DNA of 64,000 nucleotides, from positions 87,807 to 151,806 of the forward strand of contig JBMUDS010000001.1 in assembly GCA_049459795.1 (NCBI GenBank). The letters are read 5' to 3'. This stretch comes from SYAN01 sp049459795. Lineage in GTDB: Bacteria; Actinomycetota; Actinomycetes; Nanopelagicales; Nanopelagicaceae. Shown piece by piece: positions 9,439 through 18,168 of this stretch (within the stretch, counting starts at the first letter, position 1; every line of letters begins with the position of its first letter). Under the pieces are notes generated by a model that was given only the letters and a program-made list of their open reading frames with translations, had not been told where the DNA came from and ran no database searches. The translations under genes and the position numbers were made by a program.

Positions 9439-9570
9439 ATGTCCCGAAACCTTGTATCGCAGCGCATGAATCATCATGCCTTCACACACGGTTTTACCTC
9501 CTCATCGAAGGCTGACTATTCCTTTACAGCCTTTTACGGCGAGGTCTCGGGATCCTGGAGGACTATCTAA
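9439..9570 (+). CDS. Putative whiB7 leader peptide (upstream ORF)
   Basis: A 43-codon ORF starting MSRNLVSQRM and ending FYGEVSGSWRTI, seven bases downstream of the -10 TACCCT and therefore probably translated from a leaderless mRNA. It ends 19 bases before the terminator hairpin at 9590. In mycobacteria and other actinobacteria whiB7 is controlled by translation of such an upstream ORF: when antibiotics stall or slow the ribosome, the terminator is not formed and whiB7 is transcribed. Position and architecture match; I cannot confirm peptide conservation without comparison to relatives. Confidence 0.75.
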   Translation: MSRNLVSQRMNHHAFTHGFTSSSKADYSFTAFYGEVSGSWRTI

Positions 9571-9589
9571 AGAGCGATAAGTGCCCAGG

Positions 9590-9623
9590 GGCCCAAGATC
9601 CAAACGGATCTCGGGCCTTTTTT
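9590..9623 (+). terminator. Intrinsic terminator/attenuator in the whiB7 leader
   Basis: GGCCCAAGATCC, loop AAAC, then GGATCTCGGGCC forms a 12-base stem with one A-C mismatch, followed directly by six T. It lies between the leader ORF and whiB7, so a transcript from the 9402-9431 promoter must pass it to reach the gene. The end of the leader ORF (about 9550-9558, GGATCCTGG) is partly complementary to the upstream arm region and could form an alternative hairpin. That pairing is inferred, not tested. Confidence 0.85.
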
Positions 9624-9711
9624 CATTTTCGTGGGTCTTTCGAGAGAAATCCAGGAAGTGATCAATCAAGAAGAAATCTGAGGAAGTTAGAAGAAGAAGG
9701 TAGGTAAGAAG

Positions 9712-10044
9712 ATGGCGAACGTACTACTGAGTGATCTCTTAGTGCCGGGTTGGGCTGAGACGAAGGTGGGATTGAAGGATGTCACAGGTATCTACGGTGA
9801 TTCACACGCCTTCACCTTGCCCTGCCACACTACCGATCCCGAACTCTTCTTCTCTGATGAGAAATCGAATATCGCGAGAGCGAAGTCACTATGCACCCCA
9901 TGTCCGGTTCGAAGTGAGTGTCTTAAGGGCGCGCTATCGAGAGAGGAACCATGTGGCGTATGGGGAGGCGAACTCTTTCACGAGGGAGTTGTCATCACTG
10001 AGCGCCGCGGTGTCGGGCGTCCTCGTTTGGTACGAGTGAGCTAA
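9712..10044 (+). CDS. whiB7: WhiB7-type iron-sulfur transcription factor
   Basis: A 110-residue WhiB protein with four cluster cysteines, Cys38, Cys61, Cys64 and Cys70, then the GVWGG turn that contacts sigma factor. The C-terminus carries RRGVGRPR, an AT-hook-like motif (GRP core) specific to WhiB7. Family members activate intrinsic antibiotic-resistance and redox genes. Location after uvrD2 matches mycobacteria. Regulation is by the AT-rich promoter and the leader ORF/terminator upstream. Purine-rich AGAAGAAGGTAGG precedes the start and serves as ribosome-binding site. The TAA overlaps the convergent ugd stop by four bases. Confidence 0.9.
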   Translation: MANVLLSDLLVPGWAETKVGLKDVTGIYGDSHAFTLPCHTTDPELFFSDEKSNIARAKSLCTPCPVRSECLKGALSREEPCGVWGGELFHEGVVITERRGVGRPRLVRVS

Positions 10045-11357
10045 CGCCCTACTCCGAGTGCACGGAAGTTCCATCCGGCGGCGATCCAACCTGCTCGATC
10101 GAGTGCGTTTCGTCCATCGATGATGTTCGATTCCTTAACCAGGCTCTTCGTGGTGGCGGGGTCGATCTCTCGATACTCCCGCCACTCGGTGAGGTGAAGG
10201 ATCATCTGGGCACCAGAGAGCGCATCATCGAGATGGGTTGTGAACTTGAGTTCCGGGAATCGACCCTTCGCATTCTCAACCGCTTTGGGATCATGGATGA
10301 TGACATCGGCGCCGGCGGTGTGAAGTTGAGCAGCGATATCGAGAGCCGGTGAGTCACGGACATCATCGCTTTCGGGCTTGAAGGCGGCTCCAAGGATCGC
10401 GATGCGTTTCGACTTCAAGTCATCACCGAGGTCGCTGCGCACCAATTCGATCATCCGTGTCCTAGCGCGAAGATTGATCGAGTCGATCTCGCGGAGGAAT
10501 TCCAGCGCCTGCCTTGCACCGAGTTCATCGGCTCGGGCCATGAAAGCGCGAATATCTTTCGGAAGACAGCCACCACCGAAACCGATTCCTGCCTGGAGGA
10601 AGCGATTTCCGATCCGTGGGTCATAACCGATCGCTCTGGCAAGGACAGTGACGTCACCAGCGGCAGCCTCACAGATCTCAGCCATGGCGTTGATGAACGA
10701 GATCTTCGTAGCCAGGAAGGAGTTGGCTGCGACCTTGACCAGTTCTGCAGTGGGAAGGTCCGCACGAATCCACGGGATGTCGAGTGCCAGGAGATCGGCA
10801 TAGACCTCTTTTAGCAATTCCTCCGCGCGATCGGAAGTGACTCCCACGACCAATCGATTAGGTCGCAATGTGTCCTCCACCGCGAATCCTTCTCTTAAGA
10901 ACTCTGGATTCCATGCCAATTCCGCCTGCGGATTGATCTCGTTGAGCCGTGCAGATAATCGCCCTGCTGTTCCGACTGGAACCGTCGATTTTCCGACGAT
11001 CAAGGAACCTGGCTTCACTACTGGAGCGATCGCCTCTAAGGATGCGTCCACGAATCGCAGATCTGCTGCGAGTGAATCCTTCGATTGGGGCGTGCCGACA
11101 CAAATGAAATGGACATCGCAATCAGAAACCGCATTGAAGTCCGTCGTGAAGGTCAACCGCTTCGATGCCACCTCATCGCGAAGGAGTTGATCGAGTCCAG
11201 GTTCATAGAAGGGAACCTCACCACGACCAAGCGTCTCGATCTTGCCGGCGTCGACATCCACACCTACGACTTCGAAACCTAATGAAGACATCGCGGCCGC
11301 ATGTGTCGCACCGAGATAGCCGGTACCGATGACAGAGAGTCGAAGACTTTTACTCAC
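10041..11357 (-). CDS. ugd: UDP-glucose 6-dehydrogenase
   Basis: A 438-residue NAD-dependent dehydrogenase that oxidises UDP-glucose twice to UDP-glucuronate for polysaccharide synthesis. The N-terminal Rossmann motif is GTGYLG (11-16), the substrate loop contains YEPGLD, and the catalytic cysteine is Cys264 in GFGGGCLPKD. The C-terminal UDP-binding domain begins around IAILGAAFKPESDD. The start is GTG with a purine-rich stretch ahead. It lies 47 bases downstream of the LCP gene on the same strand, and both fit the surface-polysaccharide cluster. UDP-mannose-type dehydrogenases are relatives, so the substrate is inferred. Confidence 0.88.
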   Translation of the reverse strand: MSKSLRLSVIGTGYLGATHAAAMSSLGFEVVGVDVDAGKIETLGRGEVPFYEPGLDQLLRDEVASKRLTFTTDFNAVSDCDVHFICVGTPQSKDSLAADLRFVDASLEAIAPVVKPGSLIVGKSTVPVGTAGRLSARLNEINPQAELAWNPEFLREGFAVEDTLRPNRLVVGVTSDRAEELLKEVYADLLALDIPWIRADLPTAELVKVAANSFLATKISFINAMAEICEAAAGDVTVLARAIGYDPRIGNRFLQAGIGFGGGCLPKDIRAFMARADELGARQALEFLREIDSINLRARTRMIELVRSDLGDDLKSKRIAILGAAFKPESDDVRDSPALDIAAQLHTAGADVIIHDPKAVENAKGRFPELKFTTHLDDALSGAQMILHLTEWREYREIDPATTKSLVKESNIIDGRNALDRAGWIAAGWNFRALGVGR

Positions 11358-11404
11358 AGAGTTATCTCTTTTCCTTTGAACATCGAGGAAGACTTAGCGA
11401 AACT

Positions 11405-12541
11405 TCAGAACCCTTTGCAGGGATTGGTGCTGGCACGTTCTGTGCCAAATTTATCAATATAAGTCACCTCAGGCTTCGCCTTCTTCCCGGTGTCAGCCGC
11501 CTCTTGGTTCGATGGGCTCGCGGATGGTGTCGGCTTCACTTCGTCGATCAAGGGTCTGTCCTCACGAATTCTCTGGAAGAGATCAGCAGATAGCTCTGGA
11601 TCCCAGAGGACTGCAGCAGTGACCCCATTCTTGTTGTAGTTGTAGTACTTGAGCGGGACCGTCAATGTGTTGACGTTCTTCGCAGAGAGATTGCGCAATT
11701 GTTTACCGAGAGTCAAGAGATCATTTCGATCCAATCCTTCATCGGTGATGACCGAGTCGAATGCGGAATTGAGCAGACGCGTCATCGTGACGGGGTTCAA
11801 CAGCACCCCTGCACTTGTCACCTCGCGGAGGATGGTGGAGACAAATTGCTGTTGTCGCTTCATTCGTCCGAGGTCAGAGGTGCCATCGAAGGAGCGGGCG
11901 CGGACATATTTCAAGGAGTCGATGCCATCGAGAAGATGCCTGCCTGCGTCCAATCTCAGATGACTCTTCGGATCGTTGATGGCACGTGGCGTGCAGATCT
12001 CCACACCACCGAGCGCATCGACGATCCGGACGAATCCAGTGAAGTCGACTTCGATGTAGTGATCGATACGGACATCGCTCATCGACTCGATGGTCTTGAT
12101 GAGAAGTGGTGCACCACCCCAAGCGAAGGCTGAATTGATCTTCGAATAAGTCTCACCTCGCACATCACCAGAGCTATCAGTCCAGGATGGAATGAGGGCA
12201 TAACTATCGCGTGGGATCGAGATGATCGCTGCTCGATCGCGATTCTTCGAGATATGGACTAAGAGCATCGTGTCCGAGCGCTTCCCAGCGGCGATCTTGG
12301 TCGAGCCAGTCCTCAGTCTGCGTTGCTCTTCGCGAGTGAGTCCTTCGCGTGAGTCTGAACCTACGATCAGATAGTTGACCGCGCTGGTGGGCTTCTCTGG
12401 TCGCTCTTCTATCCCGGCGAATGCATCGACTCGCTTGATGGAATTGGTCACTACGCCGAAACCGAGCCACGAGAATGCGGAGAGTGCGACGATGGCCACC
12501 GAAGTGATGGTGAGGTATCGAATCATCCGCGGTGACTTCAC
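11405..12541 (-). CDS. LytR-CpsA-Psr (LCP) family cell-wall glycopolymer ligase
   Basis: A 378-residue protein with one N-terminal membrane helix (about 8-30) and an extracellular LCP domain. Family features include DTMLLVHI, IPRDSY, the segment DHYIEVDFTGF and the arginine-rich YVRARS...DLGRMKRQQ that binds the polyprenyl-pyrophosphate substrate. LCP enzymes transfer glycopolymers from lipid carriers to peptidoglycan. A -10 TAATCT lies six bases before the GTG, suggesting leaderless translation; an ATG five codons inside is the alternative. It is divergent from the GT2 gene and upstream of ugd, so these may act in one pathway. Confidence 0.85.
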   Translation of the reverse strand: MKSPRMIRYLTITSVAIVALSAFSWLGFGVVTNSIKRVDAFAGIEERPEKPTSAVNYLIVGSDSREGLTREEQRRLRTGSTKIAAGKRSDTMLLVHISKNRDRAAIISIPRDSYALIPSWTDSSGDVRGETYSKINSAFAWGGAPLLIKTIESMSDVRIDHYIEVDFTGFVRIVDALGGVEICTPRAINDPKSHLRLDAGRHLLDGIDSLKYVRARSFDGTSDLGRMKRQQQFVSTILREVTSAGVLLNPVTMTRLLNSAFDSVITDEGLDRNDLLTLGKQLRNLSAKNVNTLTVPLKYYNYNKNGVTAAVLWDPELSADLFQRIREDRPLIDEVKPTPSASPSNQEAADTGKKAKPEVTYIDKFGTERASTNPCKGF

Positions 12542-12547
12542 CCCGAT

Positions 12548-12553
12548 AGATTA
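12548..12553 (-). promoter_or_regulatory. -10 element of the LCP gene
   Basis: TAATCT on the minus strand, six bases upstream of the GTG start at 12541. This spacing puts transcription start at the initiation codon. Confidence 0.5.
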
Positions 12554-12624
12554 GTCGCTACGCCTCGCCAAGCCGTTTTAAGAGAAGGGTCAGAGCTGAT
12601 TCGATTCGATAAGTTGCTCCCGTC

Positions 12625-13602
12625 ATGAATGAAAGTGCGATTGATTCACCCGCAGTCACAGTGATGATCCCTGTCCTCAACGAGGCGGATCATCTCGTTG
12701 CGGCCGTCGAATCGGTGCTTGCCCAGGATTACTCAGGTGATATTGAGGTGATTCTCGCCGTAGGACCATCAAAGGATGGAACCGATGAGATCGCTCGTTC
12801 ATTGGCACGTAGGGACTCACGTGTCATCGTCGTGGAGAATCCATCAGGTCGCACCGCATCGGCACTCAATAGAGCAATCAAGAGCGCTCGATATCCATAC
12901 ATCGTCCGACTCGATGGTCATAGTGAGATCGGTAGCGACTACATCAAATATGCGATCGAAACCCTGATCGCCACCGGTGCTGTCAATGTCGGCGGCATCA
13001 TGGCAGCGCAAGGGATCACACCTTTTCAGAAGGCAGTCGCTCGTGCGATGCGTTCACCTCTAGGAGTAGGAAACTCCCGCTTCCATACGGGTGGTGAAGC
13101 CGGTGAGAGCGACACCGTCTATCTCGGAGTCTTTCGCAAATCCGCACTCGAGGAGATCGGTGGTTTCGACGAGAAGTTCACTCGTGCACAAGATTGGGAA
13201 TTGAACTATCGACTCCGCTCACGCGGCGGGAAGATCTGGTTCGATCCCCGTCTTGAGGTCACCTATCGACCGCGGAAGAACCTTCGTCTCTTGGCCAAAC
13301 AATATTTCGAGTACGGACGATGGCGTCGTGCGGTTTCGAGAAGGCATATCGGCACCGTCAACGCCAGATATCTCGCAGCGCCTCTTGCGCTCTCGGTCAA
13401 TCTACTCTCGGTCATTTTGTCGGTGACGACCGATCCAATCTTCATCGCGCCTCTGCTTGGCTATCTGACCGTGATCGCATTCGGGTCGGCGCTCATCGGT
13501 AAGGATCTTGGCGAGCGACTTCGATTGCCATGGGTGCTCATGACGATGCATATGTCATGGGGATTGGGCTTTCTCACCTCGCCACGGCGTCTGATCAGCT
13601 GA
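12625..13602 (+). CDS. Family 2 glycosyltransferase, ExoA-like
   Basis: A 325-residue GT-A fold enzyme. It begins with VMIPVLNEADHL, carries the nucleotide-sugar motif RLDGHSEIG around residue 93, and has the acceptor-site GGFDEKFTRAQDWELNYRLR. Two hydrophobic segments near the C-terminus (about 250-290) should anchor it at the inner membrane face. The closest group I recognise is the ExoA-type polysaccharide glycosyltransferases. A TAAGTT lies nine bases before the ATG, a looser version of the leaderless pattern. It precedes the ABC exporter genes, which fits building or finishing a lipid-linked glycan. Confidence 0.8.
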   Translation: MNESAIDSPAVTVMIPVLNEADHLVAAVESVLAQDYSGDIEVILAVGPSKDGTDEIARSLARRDSRVIVVENPSGRTASALNRAIKSARYPYIVRLDGHSEIGSDYIKYAIETLIATGAVNVGGIMAAQGITPFQKAVARAMRSPLGVGNSRFHTGGEAGESDTVYLGVFRKSALEEIGGFDEKFTRAQDWELNYRLRSRGGKIWFDPRLEVTYRPRKNLRLLAKQYFEYGRWRRAVSRRHIGTVNARYLAAPLALSVNLLSVILSVTTDPIFIAPLLGYLTVIAFGSALIGKDLGERLRLPWVLMTMHMSWGLGFLTSPRRLIS

Positions 13603-13623
13603 TCTCACTCGATGGTTGGCCAG

Positions 13624-13629
13624 TAATCT
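13624..13629 (+). promoter_or_regulatory. -10 element before the exporter permease
   Basis: TAATCT seven bases ahead of the GTG at 13637. It supports that GTG over the in-frame TTG at 13616. Confidence 0.45.
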
Positions 13630-13636
13630 TGCGCCA

Positions 13637-14476
13637 GTGAGCACCGCGCATCGCACCGCCGTAGAGGTCTATGAACCATTTCAACGCGGCCTACCTCCGC
13701 TGGGTGCATATCTTCGATCGCTCTGGGCGAGACGTCACTTCATCTACGAGTATGCACGAGCCGATCTCCATCAACGTCAGTATGGAACTGCGTTAGGTCA
13801 ACTCTGGTTGATCTTGACCCCACTTGCACTATCTGGCGTCTACTACCTGCTCTTGATCATCATCGGTGCGAAGGGTGGGCCAGAAAGATACGGACACCTG
13901 ACGGGCACGCTCTTCCTCTTCTATCTCATCACTAATTCAGTCACCTCGGGAGCTAGATCGCTCACATCGGGAAGCAAGTTGATCCTCAATGCTGCCTTTC
14001 CGCGCCTCGTCCTTCCCATCACGGAAGCACTGATCGCATTGATGCGCTTCCTCCCGACTCTCTTCGTCTATCTTGCGATACACACCATCTTGGACCTTCC
14101 GTTCACGATGCAGATGCTTTGGGCACCACTCTTGATCATCCTGACCTTCTTCTTCGCCGTGAGCGCTGCGATCCTGGCCTCGATCGTCAACGTCTATTTC
14201 CGTGATGCACAGAATCTCTTGCCATATTTCACGAGGACCGTCCTCTACCTCTCGCCGGTGCTCTACACATCTGCAGACCTCGATGATCGCTTGCGCTTCC
14301 TTGAAGTGATCAACCCGATCTTCCCGATCCTTGATACCTGGTCGGCAGTGATGGTTCGAGGTGAGGCGCCACAGTTCCAGACTGTCGCTCTGGCACTTGG
14401 ATGGTCACTCGGATTCTTCGCGATCGGCACCTATCTCTTCCTATCGAGGGAGCGTGAGTTCGCTGTCCGCATCTGA
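13637..14476 (+). CDS. Polysaccharide ABC-2 exporter permease (Wzm-like)
   Basis: A 279-residue membrane protein of the ABC-2 permease family with about six transmembrane helices, starting with LGQLWLILTPLALSGVYYLL and including the typical amphipathic N-terminal region YARADLHQRQYG. Such permeases pair with a Wzt/TagH ATPase to flip lipid-linked polysaccharide or teichoic acid across the membrane; the ATPase follows with a 23-base overlap. I take GTG 13637 as start because of the -10 at 13624; TTG 13616 would add seven residues. The glycan exported is not known. Confidence 0.85.
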   Translation: MSTAHRTAVEVYEPFQRGLPPLGAYLRSLWARRHFIYEYARADLHQRQYGTALGQLWLILTPLALSGVYYLLLIIIGAKGGPERYGHLTGTLFLFYLITNSVTSGARSLTSGSKLILNAAFPRLVLPITEALIALMRFLPTLFVYLAIHTILDLPFTMQMLWAPLLIILTFFFAVSAAILASIVNVYFRDAQNLLPYFTRTVLYLSPVLYTSADLDDRLRFLEVINPIFPILDTWSAVMVRGEAPQFQTVALALGWSLGFFAIGTYLFLSREREFAVRI

Positions 14477-15239
14477 TGTAGCGATTCGTATCCACGATCT
14501 CTCTCTGGTCTACAAGACGACGCTCGACCGACGTCCGACTTTGAGGAAGCGGATTCGGAGGATGGCTCGCCTTGGTAGACAGACTCGAGTCGTCAATGCC
14601 ATCAATGGAATGACTCTTGATATCCATTATGGGAAGGTGCTCGGTGTCATCGGCACCAATGGCGCAGGCAAGACATCCTTGATGCGGGTGATCTCCGGCA
14701 TCTTGCCACCGACTCGTGGTCGCGTTGAGGTCTTCGGCAAGGTCTCGACCATGCTCTCGCTTGGCGTCGGATTCAACGCGAAACTCTCGGGTCGCGAGAA
14801 TGTCTATCTTGGCGGACTCGCTGCCGGTATGACGCGAGACGAGATCGAATCTCGATTCGATGAGATCGTTGAATTTGCTGGTCTTGAGGATGTGATCGAT
14901 GCGCCGATGCGCACATATTCGTCCGGCATGTACTCCAGGCTCGCATTCGCTGTAGCAGTCTCGCTCGATCCAGATATCCTGATCATCGATGAGGCGCTCA
15001 GTACCGGTGACGCCCGTTACAAGATCAAATCCTTACAACGGATCAATCAGATGCGCGGTGAGAACCGAGCCTTGATTGTGGTCTCACATGCTATGAAGAC
15101 TCTGAAAAATATCTGTGATGAAGTTATATGGCTCGATCAAGGTCGAGTGATGATGCGTGGCGAGCCGACCAAAGTGATCAAGGCCTATAGAGAATTCCTC
15201 CATGTCGGCGATGCACCTGAGGTGGATGAGGATCTCTAG
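14454..15239 (+). CDS. Polysaccharide ABC exporter ATPase (Wzt/TagH-like)
   Basis: A 261-residue ATPase partner of the upstream permease. Walker A GTNGAGKT (about 67-74), signature YSSGMYSRL, Walker B ILIIDEALSTGD and switch histidine in VVSHAMK are all present. No C-terminal carbohydrate-binding domain is fused, so it is of the short TagH-like kind. GTG 14454 gives the expected N-terminus (MSSLSASDVAIRI); the frame runs open further upstream within the permease gene. Its 3' end overlaps the SpoIID-domain gene, so the three genes are probably one transcript. Confidence 0.85.
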   Translation: MSSLSASDVAIRIHDLSLVYKTTLDRRPTLRKRIRRMARLGRQTRVVNAINGMTLDIHYGKVLGVIGTNGAGKTSLMRVISGILPPTRGRVEVFGKVSTMLSLGVGFNAKLSGRENVYLGGLAAGMTRDEIESRFDEIVEFAGLEDVIDAPMRTYSSGMYSRLAFAVAVSLDPDILIIDEALSTGDARYKIKSLQRINQMRGENRALIVVSHAMKTLKNICDEVIWLDQGRVMMRGEPTKVIKAYREFLHVGDAPEVDEDL

Positions 15240-16599
15240 AGCTCTCGTCATCGCCATCTCTTCAATCATGGCGCTCTCTCTTCTTCCGCTTCAGAACGCC
15301 GTCGCGAACATCCCCGCGACTTTCGTATTCACCGGATCCGGGTATGGCCATGGTGTCGGCATGAGTCAGATCGGCGCACGTGGCATGGCGCTAGAGAGCG
15401 CCACTGCGACTCAGATCCTCAACTACTTCTATCCAGGGACTGAAGTGGCACCGGTGGCAGATAGCGAGACGATTAGGATCAATATCGGCCACCGTCAGCA
15501 AGATGCCACGATCACCATCCGTAGACTCGATAGCAAATCCACGGAACCGCCTTCATTGTCACTCTTCACCGCTCGACTCGCTGTCGATGAGGTCGCATCG
15601 GATTCCATTACGGTCGGGACCTATCTAGATGACATCACGTTGGAGTTGACCTCGAAGTCGAATTCGATTGAGGTGGGAAGATCCTCGAAACTCGCGAAGT
15701 ACGCCGCGCTCGAGCCATCACGACAATGGACCATTCGTTGGGATAGTGGAACTGTGGTCTCGGTTCGGACCAAAGAGCGGACCTATCTGATTCGCTACGG
15801 ACAGATCAATATCGCGCGGGTCAGAAACGAAGTTTCATCTGGCCAGATGGAGATCACTGCATCGATGAGGTTAGGCGACCACTACCTCTACGGTTTAGGA
15901 GAGGTGCCATCATCATGGCCAGCAGCATCGCTTCAAGCACAAGCGATTGCGGCCCGAACGTTCGCATTGACCAAGATGAAGACGATCAGAAGTACATGTG
16001 ATTGCAATATATATAGCACCACACGAGACCAGAATTTCGTCGGTTACAGCAAAGAGAGTGAACCGACCTATGGCATTCGCTGGAAGCGCGCAGTCGATCG
16101 GACCAGGGGATTGGCGATCCTCTTCGAAGGTGGTCCGATTCAAGCCTTCTATTTCAGCAGTAGTGGTGGAATGACTCAGAATGTGAAGGATGTCTGGGGC
16201 AGTGAGTTTCCTTATCTCATCAATCGACCGGATACCTGGAGCGTGAGTGTTGCGATCAACCCACGGTATGCGGCGTGGACGAGATCCGTGGAGCAAGAGA
16301 CGATGGCTCGCGCTTTCCAACTCGACGATGTGATTCGCTATCAGGTGGTCTCTCGAACTGTCACGGGCAGTATCTCGAGTATTCGCGCATTCTCCTCACT
16401 TGGTGCGGAGAGAACACTGACTGGGGAGGTCTTTCGCTCTCGAGTGGGATTGCCATCGACCTGGATCAATCTTCCTGCAAATGAAGAGGCCATAGACGAA
16501 GAAGAGGAAGAAGTACTGACGCCAGAGAGTCCAATCTGCCTTGATCTCTTCGGCGCTCTCTTCGGAGCAACAGCAGGGTGTGAGCAGAACGCTAAGTGA
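15226..16599 (+). CDS. Secreted SpoIID/LytB-domain protein
   Basis: A 457-residue exported protein. The N-terminus has a signal-like hydrophobic stretch ending near QNAVA. It is followed by FTGSGYGHGVGMSQIGARGMA and, later, SWPAASLQAQAIAARTFAL and STTRDQNFVGY with SSSGGMTQN, the SpoIID landmarks. SpoIID in endospore formers is a peptidoglycan lytic transglycosylase; outside them the role is in wall remodelling and less clear. A Glu-rich stretch lies close to the C-terminus. ATG 15226 is chosen because GAGG precedes it and the signal peptide begins there; ATG 15202 and 15211 are alternatives. It abuts convergent dapD with a five-base gap. Confidence 0.75.
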   Translation: MRISRALVIAISSIMALSLLPLQNAVANIPATFVFTGSGYGHGVGMSQIGARGMALESATATQILNYFYPGTEVAPVADSETIRINIGHRQQDATITIRRLDSKSTEPPSLSLFTARLAVDEVASDSITVGTYLDDITLELTSKSNSIEVGRSSKLAKYAALEPSRQWTIRWDSGTVVSVRTKERTYLIRYGQINIARVRNEVSSGQMEITASMRLGDHYLYGLGEVPSSWPAASLQAQAIAARTFALTKMKTIRSTCDCNIYSTTRDQNFVGYSKESEPTYGIRWKRAVDRTRGLAILFEGGPIQAFYFSSSGGMTQNVKDVWGSEFPYLINRPDTWSVSVAINPRYAAWTRSVEQETMARAFQLDDVIRYQVVSRTVTGSISSIRAFSSLGAERTLTGEVFRSRVGLPSTWINLPANEEAIDEEEEEVLTPESPICLDLFGALFGATAGCEQNAK

Positions 16600-16604
16600 C
16601 TTAC

Positions 16605-17549
16605 CTAATTCGCATGCAAGATCGAATTGAGTCCACTCCATTGACCGCTTGTCGGAAGGGCTTCTATACGACCTGATGCTGAGTTTCTCCGGAAGAGAAG
16701 GCCATTGGCACCACTGAGTTCACGCGCTTTCACTTCGGATCCATCCGGCAGCGAGACCTTGGAACCCGCCGTGATGTAAAGGCCAGCTTCAACAACACAA
16801 TCATCACCAAGCGAGATCCCAAGACCTGAATTCGCGCCGAGAAGCGTCCGCTTACCGATGGAGATGACTTCCTTTCCGCCACCAGAGAGAGTCCCCATGA
16901 TCGATGCACTGCCACCGATATCCGTCCCATCATCGACGACTACTCCTGCGGAGATGCGACCTTCGACCATCGATGCGCCAAGCGTTCCTGCATTGAAATT
17001 GACGAAGCCTTCATGCATCACAGTCGTTCCCGGCGCAAGGTATGCACCGAGACGGACTCGGTCACCATCAGCGATACGAACACCCTCTGGGATCACGTAG
17101 TCGACCATCCGGGGGAACTTATCGACGCCAAAGACGGTTAGATGACCGAAGAGCGCTTCGAGCTTCCTTTTGACGATCTCGAAATCACCGATTGCACAAG
17201 GTCCCATGGAAGTCCAGACCACATTTGTAAGCGCTGCAAAGAGACCATCGAGTGATTGACCATGCGGCTTCACGAGTCGATGTGAGAGGAGATGTAATCG
17301 AAGGTAGGCATCCTTCGCATCCTTGACCGGGCTATCCAAATCGATCTCAAGTGAGAAACTCTCGCGCTTCACTCCGCGAATCTGATCGCTCTCGTTCTGG
17401 CGCAGAAGTTCCTCATCGATTGCGATGGAAGTCGCAGAACCCAGATCGCCAAGTCCAAGTGCGAGATAGGACGCCTCGAGGACTCCAGAGCCATGGACTG
17501 TTGCAATTCCAAATCCATACGCCTTTCTCATATCCACTCTCAGCTCCAT
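16605..17549 (-). CDS. dapD: 2,3,4,5-tetrahydropyridine-2,6-dicarboxylate N-succinyltransferase
   Basis: A 314-residue DapD of the actinobacterial type. It succinylates tetrahydrodipicolinate in the lysine/meso-diaminopimelate branch. The C-terminal half is a left-handed beta-helix with hexapeptide repeats (about 165-270), including GAYLAPGTTVMHEGFVNFN, GGSASIMGTLSGGG and GANSGLGISLG. The dapC gene of the same pathway is at 32,728. ATG 17549 is used, with ATG 17531 (MRKAYGFG) possible. It is divergent from the LOG gene across about 60 bases. Confidence 0.92.
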   Translation of the reverse strand: MELRVDMRKAYGFGIATVHGSGVLEASYLALGLGDLGSATSIAIDEELLRQNESDQIRGVKRESFSLEIDLDSPVKDAKDAYLRLHLLSHRLVKPHGQSLDGLFAALTNVVWTSMGPCAIGDFEIVKRKLEALFGHLTVFGVDKFPRMVDYVIPEGVRIADGDRVRLGAYLAPGTTVMHEGFVNFNAGTLGASMVEGRISAGVVVDDGTDIGGSASIMGTLSGGGKEVISIGKRTLLGANSGLGISLGDDCVVEAGLYITAGSKVSLPDGSEVKARELSGANGLLFRRNSASGRIEALPTSGQWSGLNSILHAN

Positions 17550-17598
17550 TCTCAGGTCAATATGCCAACGCTATCAACCGAATGCATCACTCGTGATT

Positions 17599-17604
17599 TA
17601 CCCT
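17599..17604 (+). promoter_or_regulatory. -10 element of the LOG gene
   Basis: TACCCT six bases before GTG 17611, the same hexamer used before the whiB7 leader ORF and patB. It favours GTG 17611 over GTG 17593. Confidence 0.5.
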
Positions 17605-17610
17605 CTCCTC

Positions 17611-18168
17611 GTGGCTAAACGTCGTGTGGCCGTCTACTGCTCCTCATCCACCACTATCGATGAGAAGTATCTTGACCTCGCTTTTCAACTGGGTGCCGAG
17701 ATCGCCGCACATGGTTGGGAATTGGTCTGGGGTGGCGGAAAAGTCTCCATGATGGGAGCAGTCGCTCGCGGGGTCCGTTCCAGAGACGGTGAATGTCTCG
17801 GAGTGATACCGACTCGACTTAGAAAGATCGAATTCGCAGATGACGAGGCGACTCAACTGATCGAAGTTCGCGATATGCGAGAGCGGAAAGGCATGATCGA
17901 AGAGCTATCCGATGCCTTCATCGCACTACCCGGAGGCTTGGGAACCCTCGAGGAACTCTTTGAGATCTGGGTCGGCGGTTACCTAGGATTCCATGAAAAG
18001 CCGATCGTGATCCTCGATCCATTCAATGCGTATCGCTCGATGAAGACATTGCTCGATGATCTCGATCGCGAGAATCTGGTCAAACCTGGACAGCGAGAAG
18101 TCGTGACCTGGTGTGAAGGAATCGGTGAAGCGCTTCATCACCTCGACTCACGAGTGAGCGAGAAGTGA
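17611..18168 (+). CDS. LOG-family (TIGR00730) nucleoside 5'-monophosphate phosphoribohydrolase
   Basis: A 185-residue Rossmann-like protein with GGGKVSMMGAVARG and the catalytic PGGLGTLEELFE. Family members hydrolyse cytokinin riboside monophosphates or related nucleotides to base and ribose 5-phosphate; in bacteria the physiological substrate is often unknown. In M. tuberculosis the LOG homologue Rv1205 also lies near dapD and DUF3117. The stop overlaps the start region of the next gene (GTGATG). Confidence 0.85.
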   Translation: MAKRRVAVYCSSSTTIDEKYLDLAFQLGAEIAAHGWELVWGGGKVSMMGAVARGVRSRDGECLGVIPTRLRKIEFADDEATQLIEVRDMRERKGMIEELSDAFIALPGGLGTLEELFEIWVGGYLGFHEKPIVILDPFNAYRSMKTLLDDLDRENLVKPGQREVVTWCEGIGEALHHLDSRVSEK

